Shown here: positions 34,943 through 47,547 of the stretch, piece after piece
Layout: each line of letters starts with the position of its first letter
Numbering within the stretch: the stretch's first letter is position 1
Assembly: GCA_963675135.1 (NCBI GenBank)
Contig: OY776121.1
Coordinates: 65,736,265 to 65,800,264 of the forward strand
Direction: 5' to 3'
DNA: 64,000 bases
Source of the DNA: Galeopsis tetrahit
Lineage: Eukaryota > Streptophyta > Magnoliopsida > Lamiales > Lamiaceae
Program-made: the position numbers and the translations under genes
Notes under the pieces: generated by a model
Seen by the model: the letters and a program-made list of their open reading frames with translations, nothing else
Databases searched by the model: none
Told to the model about the DNA's origin: nothing

Positions 34943-35917
34943 AGGCCTAATGGGCTAGGCTGAATTTGGCCCGCTGGCACATGGACAGCCCTTTTGGCCC
35001 GATCAATATTTTTTCTTTAAACAAATAGATAATTAAAATAAGTAAAGTATTTTATATTTAAATATTATTGTGTTTTTATTTTATTTTGACTTTGAAATTT
35101 GAACTTGTGAATTATTTATAATTTTATTTGAAGTTGTTATAGAGTGTAATGTTATACTGATTATGACCGTTTATGAATTATGTATAGTTAATACTTTAGT
35201 ATTGCATATTTTTTATTATTATTATTTGTATAAATAAAAATTATATGTGAGTATGTGACCAATACAACATTTATATATATAATTTTTGCTAAAAATATTT
35301 TTTTAAAATATTATTTCATGGGCTGGGCCGGCCCGCTTGTCTAGTGGGCTAGGATGGACTAGGTTGGGCTCACATTTTATAGGCCTGAAAAATTCATGGG
35401 CCGGCCCGACCCAACCCACGAACATCGCTTGGCCAGATGGGTCGGGCCGGACGACCCAATTTGCTAGCTCTAGTCGCTGCAAGAGAACAAGAGAGAATCG
35501 CGAGGGCCGTGAGAAATTGCATAGGGTGAAAGTGAAAGAGGCGGTACAAATGAACTAGGGTTTATAGACGGGTTACAAACGGGTTTATAAACGGGTTAGG
35601 GACCGTATTCACAAAACGGTCTCTAAATGAGCGGGCAAAAATGGCGGTCAAAATAAAATTTGGGAATTGGAATTCTTAATACCAATTAAAGACCGCTAAT
35701 GCGGTCTCAAAATAAAATTTAAAATCAGAAATTTATTTTCGGGTTAGAGACCACCAATACGGTCTCTAAACGGTCTGAATACATAAATTAAAGACTGAAA
35801 TGAAATCGGTCTCAAAATTCGTAATTTTTTCAAAATGGTCTCAAGTCAGTCTTTATTTGAGACCGTTGTATGACGGTCTCAAAACTTTGGTCTCTAATTT
35901 ATGCATTTTTTGTAGTG
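34943..35917. mobile_element. Truncated CACTA with hAT, inverse copy of 20709-22630
   Basis: It ends TTTTTTGTAGTG at 35917 and matches the complement of 20709 onward, including the GAGACC repeats and the hAT right end (cccaatttgctagctcta followed by gtcgctgc). The other half of the hAT and of the CACTA is missing. Confidence 0.85.
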
Positions 35918-36969
35918 AACATCAGACGAGTAGAACTCATGTGAATCTCGAGATTAAGAGATAAACCTTGAGGAGGTCATGCATTGTTACTAATTAAGGT
36001 CAACATTTGTAATTTTTATATTCTCATCGTCATGGATGATTTGCATATATAGCTTAAATTTTTATACGTTTTTATATTCTCATCGTTCATAATCATTTGT
36101 TTGATTCTTTTCCCAAAAAGACAAGAAGCAAACACCAAGGCTGCAAGTGGCCGGGTATATACCCAAACAAAACCATGATTAAATCATTTCCACTTACACA
36201 TAGATATTTTTCATATGATACTGTCGTATAAGAACCAAAACAAAATTCCATGATCAGGAAACTTCAACTTGCACACATAGATATTTATCATACGATGGAG
36301 TATAATGCAACAACATCGTATATCGATTTCATTAATATTGCCATGAATTACAACCACGCGTTCTTTCTTTTAAAAATATCAATGTGCGTCATTATCCCTG
36401 ACAATTTCGTACAATACGATAACACAACTCAAAAATGACACTGAAAATTATGGGTTAGTACTTAGTATCTAAGTTTATCTTGTTCGTGTCGACACGATAT
36501 ATAAATACACTAGATATTTGTGCGCCGTGTCGTTTTTGTTCCAATCCATAAAAGTAAAAAAAAATGATTTTATATAGCAAATTTTTGTATGGACTGACCC
36601 CTCAAAATTTGTTTGCACATTAAGGGTTTCAAACTTGAGATAGGAGCATGCTCCTAAGTTTTAAACTTACAACACCTGTGGAGGGTTATTTTATCGGAGA
36701 TTTTGTATTTTTGTTGTTTTCACTACAATAAAAATGATAATTACGAGATCATGTCATGATTCTGTCATTATATACTCCTATAATTTTTCTTATTTTTCTA
36801 GCTAAAAATTTTTAATGATAAAAAAATCGTCATTGTAGCTAATTAATTTCCTTTTATTACAGATTTTTTGCTTGAGAAAATATAATGACAAAATTTATGT
36901 CATTATAGATCATTTTTTTCTTGTAATGTTTGTTTTATCGTGTCGCATCATGTAACATGTGATATTATA

Positions 36970-37201
36970 CTCTCTATCCATTAAAAGTGTGCTCACTTTT
37001 TTTTATAAATATTTTTTAAAAAATTATATTTTAATTATAAAAAATATATGTAGAGAAACGAGTAAAGAATACTATTGGTAGATACTCAATATTGTTAATA
37101 AGGTAGAAAAAATACTCAAAAGTTAATTATTTAAATAGAATAAACATGTTTTTTTGGACCTAAAAAAAAGAAGTGAGCACATTTTTTATAGACGGAGGAA
37201 G
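36970..37201. mobile_element. Stowaway-like MITE in the promoter region of the P450 pseudogene
   Basis: The ends CTCTCTATCCATTAAAAGTG and ...TATAGACGGAGGAAG have TA on both sides. The intact gene has the unoccupied site (atattataatatatatg near 22915). It lies about 280 bp before the ATG at 37483. Confidence 0.85.
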
Positions 37202-37406
37202 TAATATATATGAATTCAAATTTTAAATTTATTTTTTAAAAGAATTGTCACATCTCTTGTCCCTCGAATTAGTCGGTCGTTGAAATGGATATTAAGGCAT
37301 TAAAAAAAAAAAAAACTAAAATCAATTTCTCATGCAATGATAAAATAAAACCCACCAAACAGAAAGATAGATATTTATCGATCACGTACCTTCAAGGTTT
37401 CAACAC

Positions 37407-37417
37407 TATATATATAA
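37407..37417 (+). promoter_or_regulatory. TATA box of the P450 pseudogene
   Basis: tatatatataa, in the same context as the TATA box of the intact gene (caaggtttcaacacta before it). It shows that the ATG at 37483, not the in-frame ATG at 37285, was the start. Confidence 0.65.
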
Positions 37418-37482
37418 GCAGCACACTTAGCCTCCAAGAAATAATCACTACTGCAACCTCTTCATCATATCTTTCACAAATA

Positions 37483-40096
37483 ATGGAGATTAATTCCAGC
37501 TGGTTACTATTGGCCTTAGTGTATGTAGCTACAATAGCCCTAATCTCAAAAATATTCAAAAATCCGAATCAAAAACTCCCACCAGGCCCCAAACCATGGC
37601 CAATATTTGGTAACCTAAACATTCTTGGATCACTCCCACATAAATCCCTTCACTGTTTATCTCTAAAATATGGCGAAATAATGCTACTTAAATTCGGAAA
37701 ATTTCCAGTCCTAGTAGCATCATCGCCTAACATGGCCAAACAGTTGTTAAAGGTGCATGATGCAGACTTTGCCTCAAGGCCCTTACTTGCAGCTGGAAAA
37801 TTCCTCAGACGTTTTCCCCTTATGGCCCTTATTGGAGACAAACGCGTAAAATCTTCCTCTCAGAGGTGTTCAACGCCAAAAAAATTGAATTTTTCGAGCA
37901 AATTCGTGTAGAGGAGGCGCAAATGTTATTGTCTAGTCTGTGTCCCCTGTCAGGGAAGCCGGTGGTGCTGAGAGACGAGTTGCAACGGTACACTCTATCA
38001 ACTATAAGTAGGATGTTATCAAGGGACGTACGCTTTACTAGTAATTTAGAAGAGGATGAATTGCGAGGTTTGATAGATGAGTGGTTTTTTCTCAGTGGAG
38101 TGTTCAATATTGGAGATTGGATACCATGGCTGAGTTTTCTTGATTTGCAGGGATATGTTAAAAGAATGAAGCTATTAAACAAGAAACTTGATAAGGTCTT
38201 TAGTTATGTGATTGATCAACACTTGGCTAAAAGGGCTAAATATAAAGATAATTTCATTGCAAAAGATATTGTAGATGTGTTTTTGCAGATGTCTGAGGAT
38301 CCAAATCTTGAAGTTGAACTCACGAAGGATTGTGTCAAGGCACTGATACAGGTACTTCTCAATTTTCATGCATATATTGTATTGGGACAACAATGTTTTA
38401 GTGTGTTTTTAAAATTTCGGGTAATTATTTAAGACTAAAATGACCATTTGAATACTACTAGTACTACCAATTAGTTATTTATTAAAAAATAAAAAACTAG
38501 AGGCATAACACTACAAGTCAGTCTAATTAATCTTTTTAATTAGGGGAATATCATCATGCTTAAAGATAAAATCTCTTAGTCATGAAAAATGGAATTCCTC
38601 TAAAGAGCGAAAAAGTACATATCTCTCTCTGCTAATGGATGGGGAAAGAAAATTACTGTAGGTGGAAAATCCATCCAAATAAAGTCCTCCGATCCGTTGC
38701 TACTCTAGTTGATACCATTCCAGTGCATAAATGACTAAATTGGAAAAGTATAAACATGTGAGAACATTTTTAAAAAAAGATAAAAATTTATGGGACCAAT
38801 TTGGCTTCAATCCCATAATATTTTTAGGGGAATTAAAGTCAAGTTCATCGCATAATATCTTATCTTTTGGTACTACAATTTTTTAGCATGTGGGGTTGGC
38901 CAGTTTCGACAGAAAAACGAAACATGTGACCAACACATGTTAAAAATGACATCGTTTTTGTGCTTTTTCGAAAATTTAAGACTAAAATGAACTACATCCG
39001 TCCCATTATTAATTGAACATTTACTGTTTGCATTAATTTTAATGTAGAAATTGTTTGTTAGTATTAAAAGTGATAAAGTTCACTTTTAGAAAGATATTAT
39101 GGGTATTTCTACTTTATTGGAGTGGGAATATTTTGTTTATATGTAAAAAGTAATGAATGACATGTGTTGTAAATAATACGGAGTAGATGTTTAAGAGATA
39201 ATTTTAAAGGAGTAAGGAGTAGGTGACAAATGTTCAAATAATAATAGGATGGAGGGAGTACAAAACTAGAAGACTACTACTAATTAATTAGTTTTTTAAA
39301 AAAAAAAAAAACTAATACTACAAGTCAATCTAGAAGTCAAAGCCCCAATATAAACAGTGGAAAACTCTCCTTAGATATAAAACTTCTATAAAAAAAAAAA
39401 TAAACGTGTGTACAGAATATAATCAATTCATTTATATTAATTTCCTAACAAAATGTTTTGCTCTATATGCAGAACCTAATAGTCGGGGGCACAGATACCT
39501 CAGCTACAACAGTGGAGTGGGCTATCAATGAAGTTCTCAAGCATCCTCGCATTATAATAAAGGCGAAAGAAGAGCTTAACAGGGTAATTGGAAGAAACAG
39601 ATGGGTGCAAGAGACGGACTTGTCTCAATTGCCTTACATAGAATCAATCATCAAGGAAACATTTAGGTTACATCCACTTACAACATTACTAGCCCCTCAT
39701 TGCGCCATTAACGACTGCAAGGTTGCTGGATATGACGTAGCTAAGGAGACGATGGTCCTCATCAACACCTGGAGCATAGGGAGAGATCCTAACTCATGGG
39801 ATGCACCCGAAAAATTCTTGCCAGAGAGATTTATGGAAAAAGAAATTGATGCCTTAGGTAATAACTTTTCACTTTTGCCATTTGGTTCGGGTAGAAGAAG
39901 ATGCCCCGGGTATAACCTTGCAGTTAAGATGGTTCCAACAACGTTTGCCAATTTGTTGCATGGATTTAACTTCAAATTGGTAGAGGGGATGACGCCTGAA
40001 GATATATGCATGGAGGAAGAGTATGGACTTACTACACACCCTAAACTGCCTCTTTCAATCTTCATGGAACCTACACTTCCGCCCCATCTTTATTGA
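37483..40096 (+). pseudogene. CYP92-like cytochrome P450 pseudogene (last copy)
   Basis: Exon 1 is 37483-38351 and exon 2 is 39473-40096, joined by a 1121-bp phase-0 intron. After LLAAGKF (near 37803) there is a net loss of 19 nt relative to the intact gene, removing the MSYNYSDM region and shifting the frame. The original frame resumes from about 37815 and stays open to the splice donor. Exon 2 is intact (GGTDTS, ETFR, PERF, FGSGRRRCPG, PPHLY, 624 nt). As written, translation would give about 140 residues without the heme domain. Promoter, TATA box and splice sites persist, so a transcript is possible. The intron has grown by a Stowaway insertion and other sequence. Confidence 0.93.
38996..39258. 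mobile_element. Stowaway-like MITE in the pseudogene intron
   Basis: The ends CATCCGTCCCATTATTAATT and ...AATAGGATGGAGGGAG have TA on each side. It is 263 bp and explains part of the intron growth relative to the 149-bp intron of the intact gene. Confidence 0.8.
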
Positions 40097-40149
40097 GTTC
40101 GATTTGGTTAAGAAATAAATTGACTAATCTATGTCCCTTAATTACTTTC

Positions 40150-41381
40150 TTTTACTTTGGTATTTCAAGCTTGTATTTCTTTGTTTTTAAGAATAAAGAC
40201 CACCCTCTTAATTTTGATGAGGCTGATTGGCCTGAGTGTCGAAAGTCTTGTAATAAAGAAATTAAACATGAAATTTATCATGCCTAATGTTGTACCGATT
40301 TTTGTCGGGGTGTATTGATTAATCAATAGCAAACAATATCATTTATATGTGAGTGGTTTTTTACGGATTGAAAGATGTTCTTGATGAACTTTTGAAAATT
40401 TGGGTTTGTTCTTGAGGGAAGCTTGAGAGGAAAGCTTTAAGGAAATATTAGGGTTTCTTGGGAAAAGTTTCAGATCCTTTCTATTATGCCTCTAATGGGC
40501 TTTATATAGTGAATACAATTTGCATGTCTTAATTGCTGGCAGCTCACCATTAATACACCTATTAATGCGAATATAGTTGATATTTAATGTAAATACAACT
40601 GCTATTAGTGTGATCATTTTATGCATTTAATGCATCTACTTTGCATTAAATACCTCTGCAATCAGCCATTTTAAGTCACATATGTCGTTATACTCGGCGC
40701 CGATCATACCACTTGCACCGCCTTTGACTTGTCAATGCTCGGATGATAATTTCCATAGTTGTTTGGTCACTGTTACTCTAATCTGGGCTTGGGGCGAGCA
40801 TCTGTACTTTGGATGCTCTCATATATCTACATTCTTCCTATCTCCAAGATATCTTCTTCGCCAATGACGTTGTTCGTCATTCTTCACCATGCCGACCACC
40901 TTTACTTGCGAACATCCATATACCATTTTGCCACTATTCCCAATTACTCTTGTTCGTCGAACATGATGGCTCTTGCTCGCTGCCACGTGGACATGTTTGA
41001 CCTGTTGACCATTAAATGTGGACTTCCCTTACTCGCCTTTTATTGGTTAATCGTCTTCGACCCTGCTGACTAGGCTTGATGACTTTGACTATTCTTCGTT
41101 GAATTGTTGACTGGTCAATAAAACAAATGTTGACTTGTTTCGGGAAAAACCCCAAAACTTTGGGTAAATTACACAATTTACCCCATTTTTTGCAATTTGG
41201 CCCTTTCATGTTTGGTCTTCCCCAAATCCATTTTTAACTCTTTCAAGCTTTTGTATTTCGATTTCCGGCAGAGAAGTTTGAAGAATTTCTGGCGATTGTC
41301 ATTGTTTTCCGATTGTTTTCAAAGGTATTTCATAGTTCTTTCTCTTCTCTCTATCTTTTTCTCTCTTTTTTCTACATTTCC
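40150..41381. other. Spacer between the P450 pseudogene and the gag-like gene
   Basis: No gene is supported. A TATA-like ctttatatagtg is at about 40500, and a pyrimidine-rich stretch precedes the ATG at 41382. Part may be the 5' terminal region of the transposon to which the gag-like gene belongs, but no LTR pair could be identified. Confidence 0.4.
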
Positions 41382-42671
41382 ATGGATTCTGATAGCAATG
41401 TAGGTGGTGGGGGAGTTGGGAATCTCCCACCATTTGATACTAGTGTCACTCAGGGCCTTAGTGACCATATTTCTGTTGTTCCGGCGAACGGACGCCGCCA
41501 CACCCCGAGACCTGGTGTCGTGGTTTTATCGTCTGAATCTAAGGGTTCCGCCGGTGAAGAAGCGGTTTCCTGTCCGATGATGAACATAGATCCGATTACT
41601 ACCCATCGTGAATCGATGGAAGCCGAATAAGATGACAGCGAGGAGGGTGAGACTTGTCAATATAAGACCCACCCCACCTCGCGAGGATGCTGGGAATGAT
41701 GTTCCCGAGGATGGCGAAGACGAGGAGGTAAACCCTGATAGTGGCGACGAAACGAACTTAGAGTTGTCGTACCATATGTTGAAGAAGGCAAATGAAAGCA
41801 ACCTCGATCCGGACACCATACCTCGCATCTATGAATATGTTGAATCGATACTCCCCTTTTTTACCTGCTATAAGGAGTATGTTGAGGGCGAGATTCCTAG
41901 ACCTTTTTATGATGAATACATCTCGCAATACCCTCCTCTTCTTTTCCCTAGAGATCCTCGTCCCGCCATAGAGAGCAATTTTGATGCGAACAACTACGCC
42001 AGTCAAGTTACCATCCCACAACTTATGGAATTTCGGAACTGATTTTTTGTACCTGCGGATGTTCAATTTAATATTCCCGCTCCAGATGAGCGAGCCGATC
42101 AACCACCTCCAGGGTGCATAGTTGTTTCCCTAGGCATGATGGAAGCCGGTCTCCGTTTCCCTCTTAATCCGTTTATAAGTGATTACTTAAACTTGATAAG
42201 ATTATCCCCAATGCAAATCACCCCCAACGGATGGAGTAACCTCATTGGGGTTCTGACCTTGTTCGGACTTGAGAGTCGAGCAAGTGGGAGTCAAGGAATA
42301 CATCTCGCTCCCCTCGAACTTAACTTTCTCCTTCAGCCTACCGACGGCGATGCCGTAGGATGGCATTATCTTAGAGCTCGCTCTAGTTTTAAGCTCGTTG
42401 AGCACATGCCGAACAAAGTGAGGGACTGGAAAAAGAAATTGTGGTTCGTCAGTGGAGATTGGAGAAGTGTGAAGTATCGCGATGATTTAGTTGCTTGGAT
42501 CAACATTCCTCGGGACTTTGTTTCAAACAAAGGTAAATATCTTGATTTCTTCCTTTGTTCATTTTTATACTAACTAACTTTTTTCTCTTTATGCAGCTGA
42601 CGCGAAGACCACCTCTGTCTGAAGCCTCTTGACTTGGTTCGTATTTTTGCTCTTTTTAAACAACTATAAGA
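41382..42671 (+). pseudogene. Gag/'gypsy-type transposon' protein, N-terminal piece
   Basis: From ATG 41382 (MDSDSNVGGGG) the frame runs to a stop at 41630. It continues in another frame (TARRVRLVNIRPTPP...), meets TGA at 42040-42042, then goes on in the same frame as FFVPADVQFNIP...GLRFPLNPFISDYLNLIRLSPMQITPNGW...LFGLES. This last block resembles the plant 'putative gypsy type transposon' domain (PF04195). It is followed by WKKKLWFVSGDW. A donor at 42533 and acceptor at 42596 define a small intron, and the next exon soon hits a stop. One frameshift and one or two stops mark it as decayed. The family name rests on recall of the motif and needs a profile search. Confidence 0.6.
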
Positions 42672-43827
42672 TCCCCACAAGCGTATGGGTTCGATGGTAG
42701 TATGATAAGTATACGACCTAGTAGATTTTCGTTTCAAGGATCTAGAGAGAGTGTGGAGCCCCAAAACTATAAGTCAAAATGGTGTTATAGAAGCTAAATG
42801 GGAGAATTAACAAATAACAACTAAGAAAATAAACAATTAATGTAAACAACTAAACTAACTCTCAATAATGAAAGTGCAAGTGTAAGAATTGCTTCAGGTG
42901 TTTTCCTTATGTAAGATCACTAATGAATTAACGAACTAATCACAATAATTAAACTTAATGTCTTGAATTATGCTAAAGGCTATCACATATATGTGTAGAC
43001 CCCCTCGAAAGTAATAGGTGAACACGTGCATTGATTAGCAATTATAGGATCTAATCAAATACCATAAGCTCCTAAGATAGTGTCTCATAAGCACTTTCAA
43101 CACGGTTACTAATGCTTATGAGACGTCCTCTCACCAATCTCCTAGACGACCTATATTTGATTAATTTCTAATGTTATCGATCTAAGCAATCAACCCTCTC
43201 TCGGTTAAGCTAATTACTATTTAACTTCAATTAATTAATCAGGGCTCACACTCACATCCCAATCATGCAAACTCAACTCTCGTTGCAATTAACATAATCG
43301 AAAATGCTAGCTAATAGGATCAACCAATTAATTGAATCACACAAATCACAACACTAGAAACAATTAAAATTCAAGACATAGACTATAGTATGCAATTAAT
43401 TCATAAATCCACTAATTACCCACATAATTCCAACACCCAAAGCAATAAGGGATTACCACATATCTAAATTAACAACTAGAATAAAACTCATGAAAATTAA
43501 ACTACAAAACATGAATGAAAATGAAATTACCAAATTAAAATTGCAATAATAGAAAAATATCACCTCTTATCTTCAAATCCTTCAATCCCATAATAAAATG
43601 AAATACTCAATTGAAACCTATCTAAGAAATGGAAAAAACAATTAAACTAAACTATACTATTGAGTGACTGAAGTGTGGGGAGAGGAGGGTTTCCCCTCAA
43701 TGAGCTCTGCGTGCGCCAATTGCCCTCTGCGTCTCTGTGTGTTCCCCACCGAATGGCTGATTGGCTACTGCAAATGTAAGTGGTAGAATGGGCTTGGGCC
43801 TTGCTGCCCTCTTTTCCATTTATGAAG

Positions 43828-44999
43828 GGGTCTGACTATTTACACCTCCATTTCAGATGGATGCACTCCCCCAATTTATACAGTCCCCATAAAATTGAGC
43901 ACACCCCCTTTTAATTGTCTTAAATGCCCTTATCTCCATAAAATCCTATTACAACCCACATCCCACCACCAAAACCTAATCTTCTCCATTCAATTTCCCC
44001 ACCAACCACCCCCACACCAGTCGTTGCCGCGCCCATCGTTCGGCGCCCACGCCACCGCGCCCATCGTCCGCCGCGCCCCTTGCCTCGCCCACGCCGCCGC
44101 GCCCCTTGCCTAGTTCACGCCGCCGCGCCCGTTGACCAAGTTTATGCCGCCGCGGTCCAGCCACGGCGGCCCCTCCATTTTTTTTGTATTTTTTGACCCC
44201 TCCCTCGATTCCCGGCCCCGCGCGGCCACCTCCATTTTTTGCGTTGACCACGCGGCGCAGCCTCCCTCTCCCTCTTCCCTCGATTCTGGCGTGGCCCCCT
44301 CCATTTTTTGAGTCGACCGCGGCGAGGCACGGCCTCCCTCTCCTTCTTCCCTCAATTCCGGCACAGCCTCTCTCTCCCTCTCCCGTCGACCTCGCCACCG
44401 CCCCCATCCCCAGATGCCGGCCGGCCACCCTCATCCCCAGGTTTGCCCCCCACCCCCTTTTTTTTAGGGTTTTCTGCAGATTTCTGCAAAAACCCTCTCT
44501 CTCTCTCTCTCTCTCTTTTTTAATTTTATTTTCGATAGCTTAATGTCACAAAATACACAACTCGTCGACAATTTTTTGTCGAAAAAGGGTGTATTGTATC
44601 GACATTAAGTTGTCGATTTTTTTTTTTTTAAAAATATTCATTTTCGACCAAACAATGTCGGGTATATACACTTTGGTCGACAAAACGTTGTCGACGGGAG
44701 TGTATATGGTCGACACTGGTTAGGCAAAATTTATAAAAAAGAATCTGTAATTTTTCTAAGTATTTGTTGGATTTTTTTGGTTTGGTGGTTACCGAAAACG
44801 TATCGTCGACGGCGGTGGGAAGTATTGGTTGTGGAAAACAGGATAAATAAATGACAATAGGGGTGCCTTCAGTAAGGAGGGTGCATCTAGTACACAGTAT
44901 TTTAGTTAAGGGTATTTTTGGTTTTTTGCATGATTATTATATTAATTAAATGAGAGATGGGTGCATCCATCCGAAATGGAGGTGTAAATAGTCAGACCC
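43828..44999. mobile_element. Family A foldback MULE (copy A6)
   Basis: The terminal repeats GGGTCTGACTATTTACACC / ...GGTGTAAATAGTCAGACCC are perfect over 19 bp. The 9-bp TSD tttatgaag is perfect (43819-43827 and 45000-45008). The C-rich island (43990-44500) and TCGAC core (44560-44720) follow the family plan. Frames in the island are low complexity. Confidence 0.92.
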
Positions 45000-45071
45000 T
45001 TTATGAAGCTTAATTAATTTGAGATGATGAAATGGGCTTAGGCAGAATCTAAGCTGCCCCAATTTTAATTG

Positions 45072-46114
45072 GAGTTGGGGTATATATCCCTCCAGCTTTG
45101 TTTAATACACTCCCCCTACATTTTTAATAATTCAATATATATATGAAATACCAATTTTGCCCTTAGTAAAATATTATAGATACATACACACTCCTTATAA
45201 CTCTAACCCTAATCTTCCTCATCTTCTTCCTCATTCTTCTATTTTCCTCCCACACTTCTCTTCCTTCTTCCCAACCACCACCGCCCCCCATCCAACGCAG
45301 CATGTGTCGCCGCCGCCCTCCTCGCCGCCGTCGCCGCCCATCTTCTTTTTTTTTAGTTCTTCTCTTCCCCAGCCGCTCAAGCGCTCGACGCCGCCTCCAG
45401 CTCGCCCTCGACTGTAGCGGTCCGCCCCTAGCGCTCGATGCCGCTCCGGCTATCCCTCGGCCGTCGCGGCCAACCCCAGCGCTCGCCGTCGCTCTGGCTA
45501 CCCCTCGGCCATCGTGGCCTACCCACGCCCGCCCTTAACGCTCGCCGCCGCTCCAACTCCCCGCCGCGGCCATCTAGCCTCTTCATCTCGACCCCGCCTT
45601 GAGAGAGAACAGGTTAGGTTTGGTTTTTTTTTTTTTAATTTCGACCATTAGTGGTTGCTCAAAAACAGTCTCGTTTTTGGGCGATCAATAATGGTCGAAA
45701 ATTTCAATAAATTTTTTAAATTTTTTTTCGAAATTTGGTCGACAAACCAGTGTCGATCGGAGTATTTTTAGTCGACAAACCAGTGTCGACCGGAGTATTT
45801 TTGGTCGACAAACCAGTGTCGAATAGAGTGTTTTTGGTCGACAAACCAGTGTCGACCGGGGTGTTTTTTGAAAATAGTAAGATTTTTTTTCTAAATTTTA
45901 TGTGGTGGTGGTGGCGGCAGCGGCGACGTCGATGGCGGCGGCGACGACTGTCTAATTCTAGGGTTAGGATTAGGGTTGTGTTTAAATTGGGGGAGTGTAT
46001 ATATCTAACATGATTTAGTAAAAGGGTAAAATTGGCATTTCATATATATATTGAATTAATAAAAATGTAGGGGGAGTGTATTAAACAAAGCTGGAGGGGT
46101 ATATACCCCAACCC
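45072..46114. mobile_element. Family A foldback MULE (copy A7)
   Basis: It begins GAGTTGGGGTATATATCCC and ends GGGGTATATACCCCAACCC, with a perfect 9-bp TSD ttttaattg (45063-45071 and 46115-46123). Its core holds four tandem copies of a 36-bp-scale unit based on TTGGTCGACAAACCAGTGTC (45735-45860). A GGCGGCGGCG island and tagggttaggattaggg follow. Confidence 0.92.
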
Positions 46115-46818
46115 TTTTAATTGTCGCCTTCTTTGCTTCTCAATTCAGGTGGGCCAAATGGAGTGGACCTTTTATTTTCGGGCGTGGCTAAAGGCACCCA
46201 AGAATCCTATGAGTACACCCACGCGATGAGGACACACACAAAACGGATGAGGACACCCACGTGGAAATCCCCAATATAACCTTAACCTACATAAAACCCT
46301 AATTCTATATATTTCACTCCAAAAAATAAGTACACCCACCTCCTTCCTTTCCCTCCCACGGCACCGGCTCCCCCTCCCCTCGTCCCCCTCCCCTCGTCGC
46401 CGGCTCCCCCTCCCCTCCTCTCGTCGTCGTCTTCCCTTCCATCCCCTCGGCGCTGGCGGCCTCCTCTCGTCGCCGTCACATATAAAAAAAAATTACCTGC
46501 AACCCTCGAAGGCGAAGCCGCCGCCGCCCGCCGTGAAGAAGTGACTCGGTCGCCTTGAAGAAGGAGGTCGATCGACGCCGTAAAGAAGAAGGAGGCCACC
46601 GTTCGCGACTGCACCGCATCTGCATCGCGGCCGTTCACGGCTGCACGCCCTCCGATCGCGGCCGTTCGCGGCCACACCCCGTCCCCTTCGCTGCTGTTCG
46701 CGGCGGCCACACCCCCTCCTCCTTCAAGCGGCCGCCGCCCCCCACCTCCTCCCTCCAAGAAAGTCGTCGCCCACACCCCCTCATATGTCGTCGCCGTCGT
46801 CAAACGAAGGTAAGTAGG

Positions 46819-47547
46819 TGATGCGGCCTAAAAATGTCATCCGATAAGAAGTCGACACGTGTATGGAGGATAGGATAAAAGTGGAAGTATTGGATTATGG
46901 AATACTCTCTGGATAAAGAATCTCTCCTGGAAGTCCCTCTGGAGGGAGCTCCACCCGGAGAGAAACATCAGGAAGACTTAGTCTTGATATGAATTGGTAG
47001 ACCGAGAATATAGAAGAACTCCGCAAGAATCGGACTAAGATTGACCAAAGAAAGATTCTTCTCTCCTTCATTGTAGTGGAAAGAGTCCACTAGGGAGAGT
47101 GGCCCCGGTCTTTCTGGAGGTGGAGAGAAGGGAAGACTCGGTCCACTCGGCAGGGCCGAGTCTTAGAGGCAGCTCCGAGATAAGGGGAGGCTCTAACTTC
47201 TTCCCAAGAGAAAGGCTCTATAAATAGGTAAAGCAAGATACATTTCGAGGTTAGACTTTTTACTCTTACAAGACTGAATATATTTCTTATTATTATACAT
47301 TGCGAGATCCTTTGAGAGCTTAATTTGATAAATCAAGGACTTTGAAGTCCTTGTGATATACGAAGATTCTTATACTGACTTGAGCGTCGGAGCGTCCGCA
47401 CCGGAGCCCCCTCCGGTGTGTCTTTTGCAGGTCCTTGGAGGATCATTCCAGCGGAAGCAGTGTACCCAAATCAGGTCTAAGCACTCGGGAATTTGGATAT
47501 CTGATCCCGAGAATATATAATCCGACCGTGCAATTTTTGGCACATCA
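46819..47547 (+). repeat. 5' LTR of the non-autonomous element
   Basis: A TATA box ctataaatagg is near 47216. A strong hairpin CACCGGAG-cccc-CTCCGGTG lies near 47400, downstream of the likely transcription start, and could act in RNA folding or 3' end formation. Confidence 0.9.

Noticed and set aside
37285..37482. In-frame upstream ATG for the last P450 copy
   Set aside because: It lies before the TATA box at 37407 and encodes a Lys-rich stretch not found in P450s. ATG 37483 matches the start of the intact gene.
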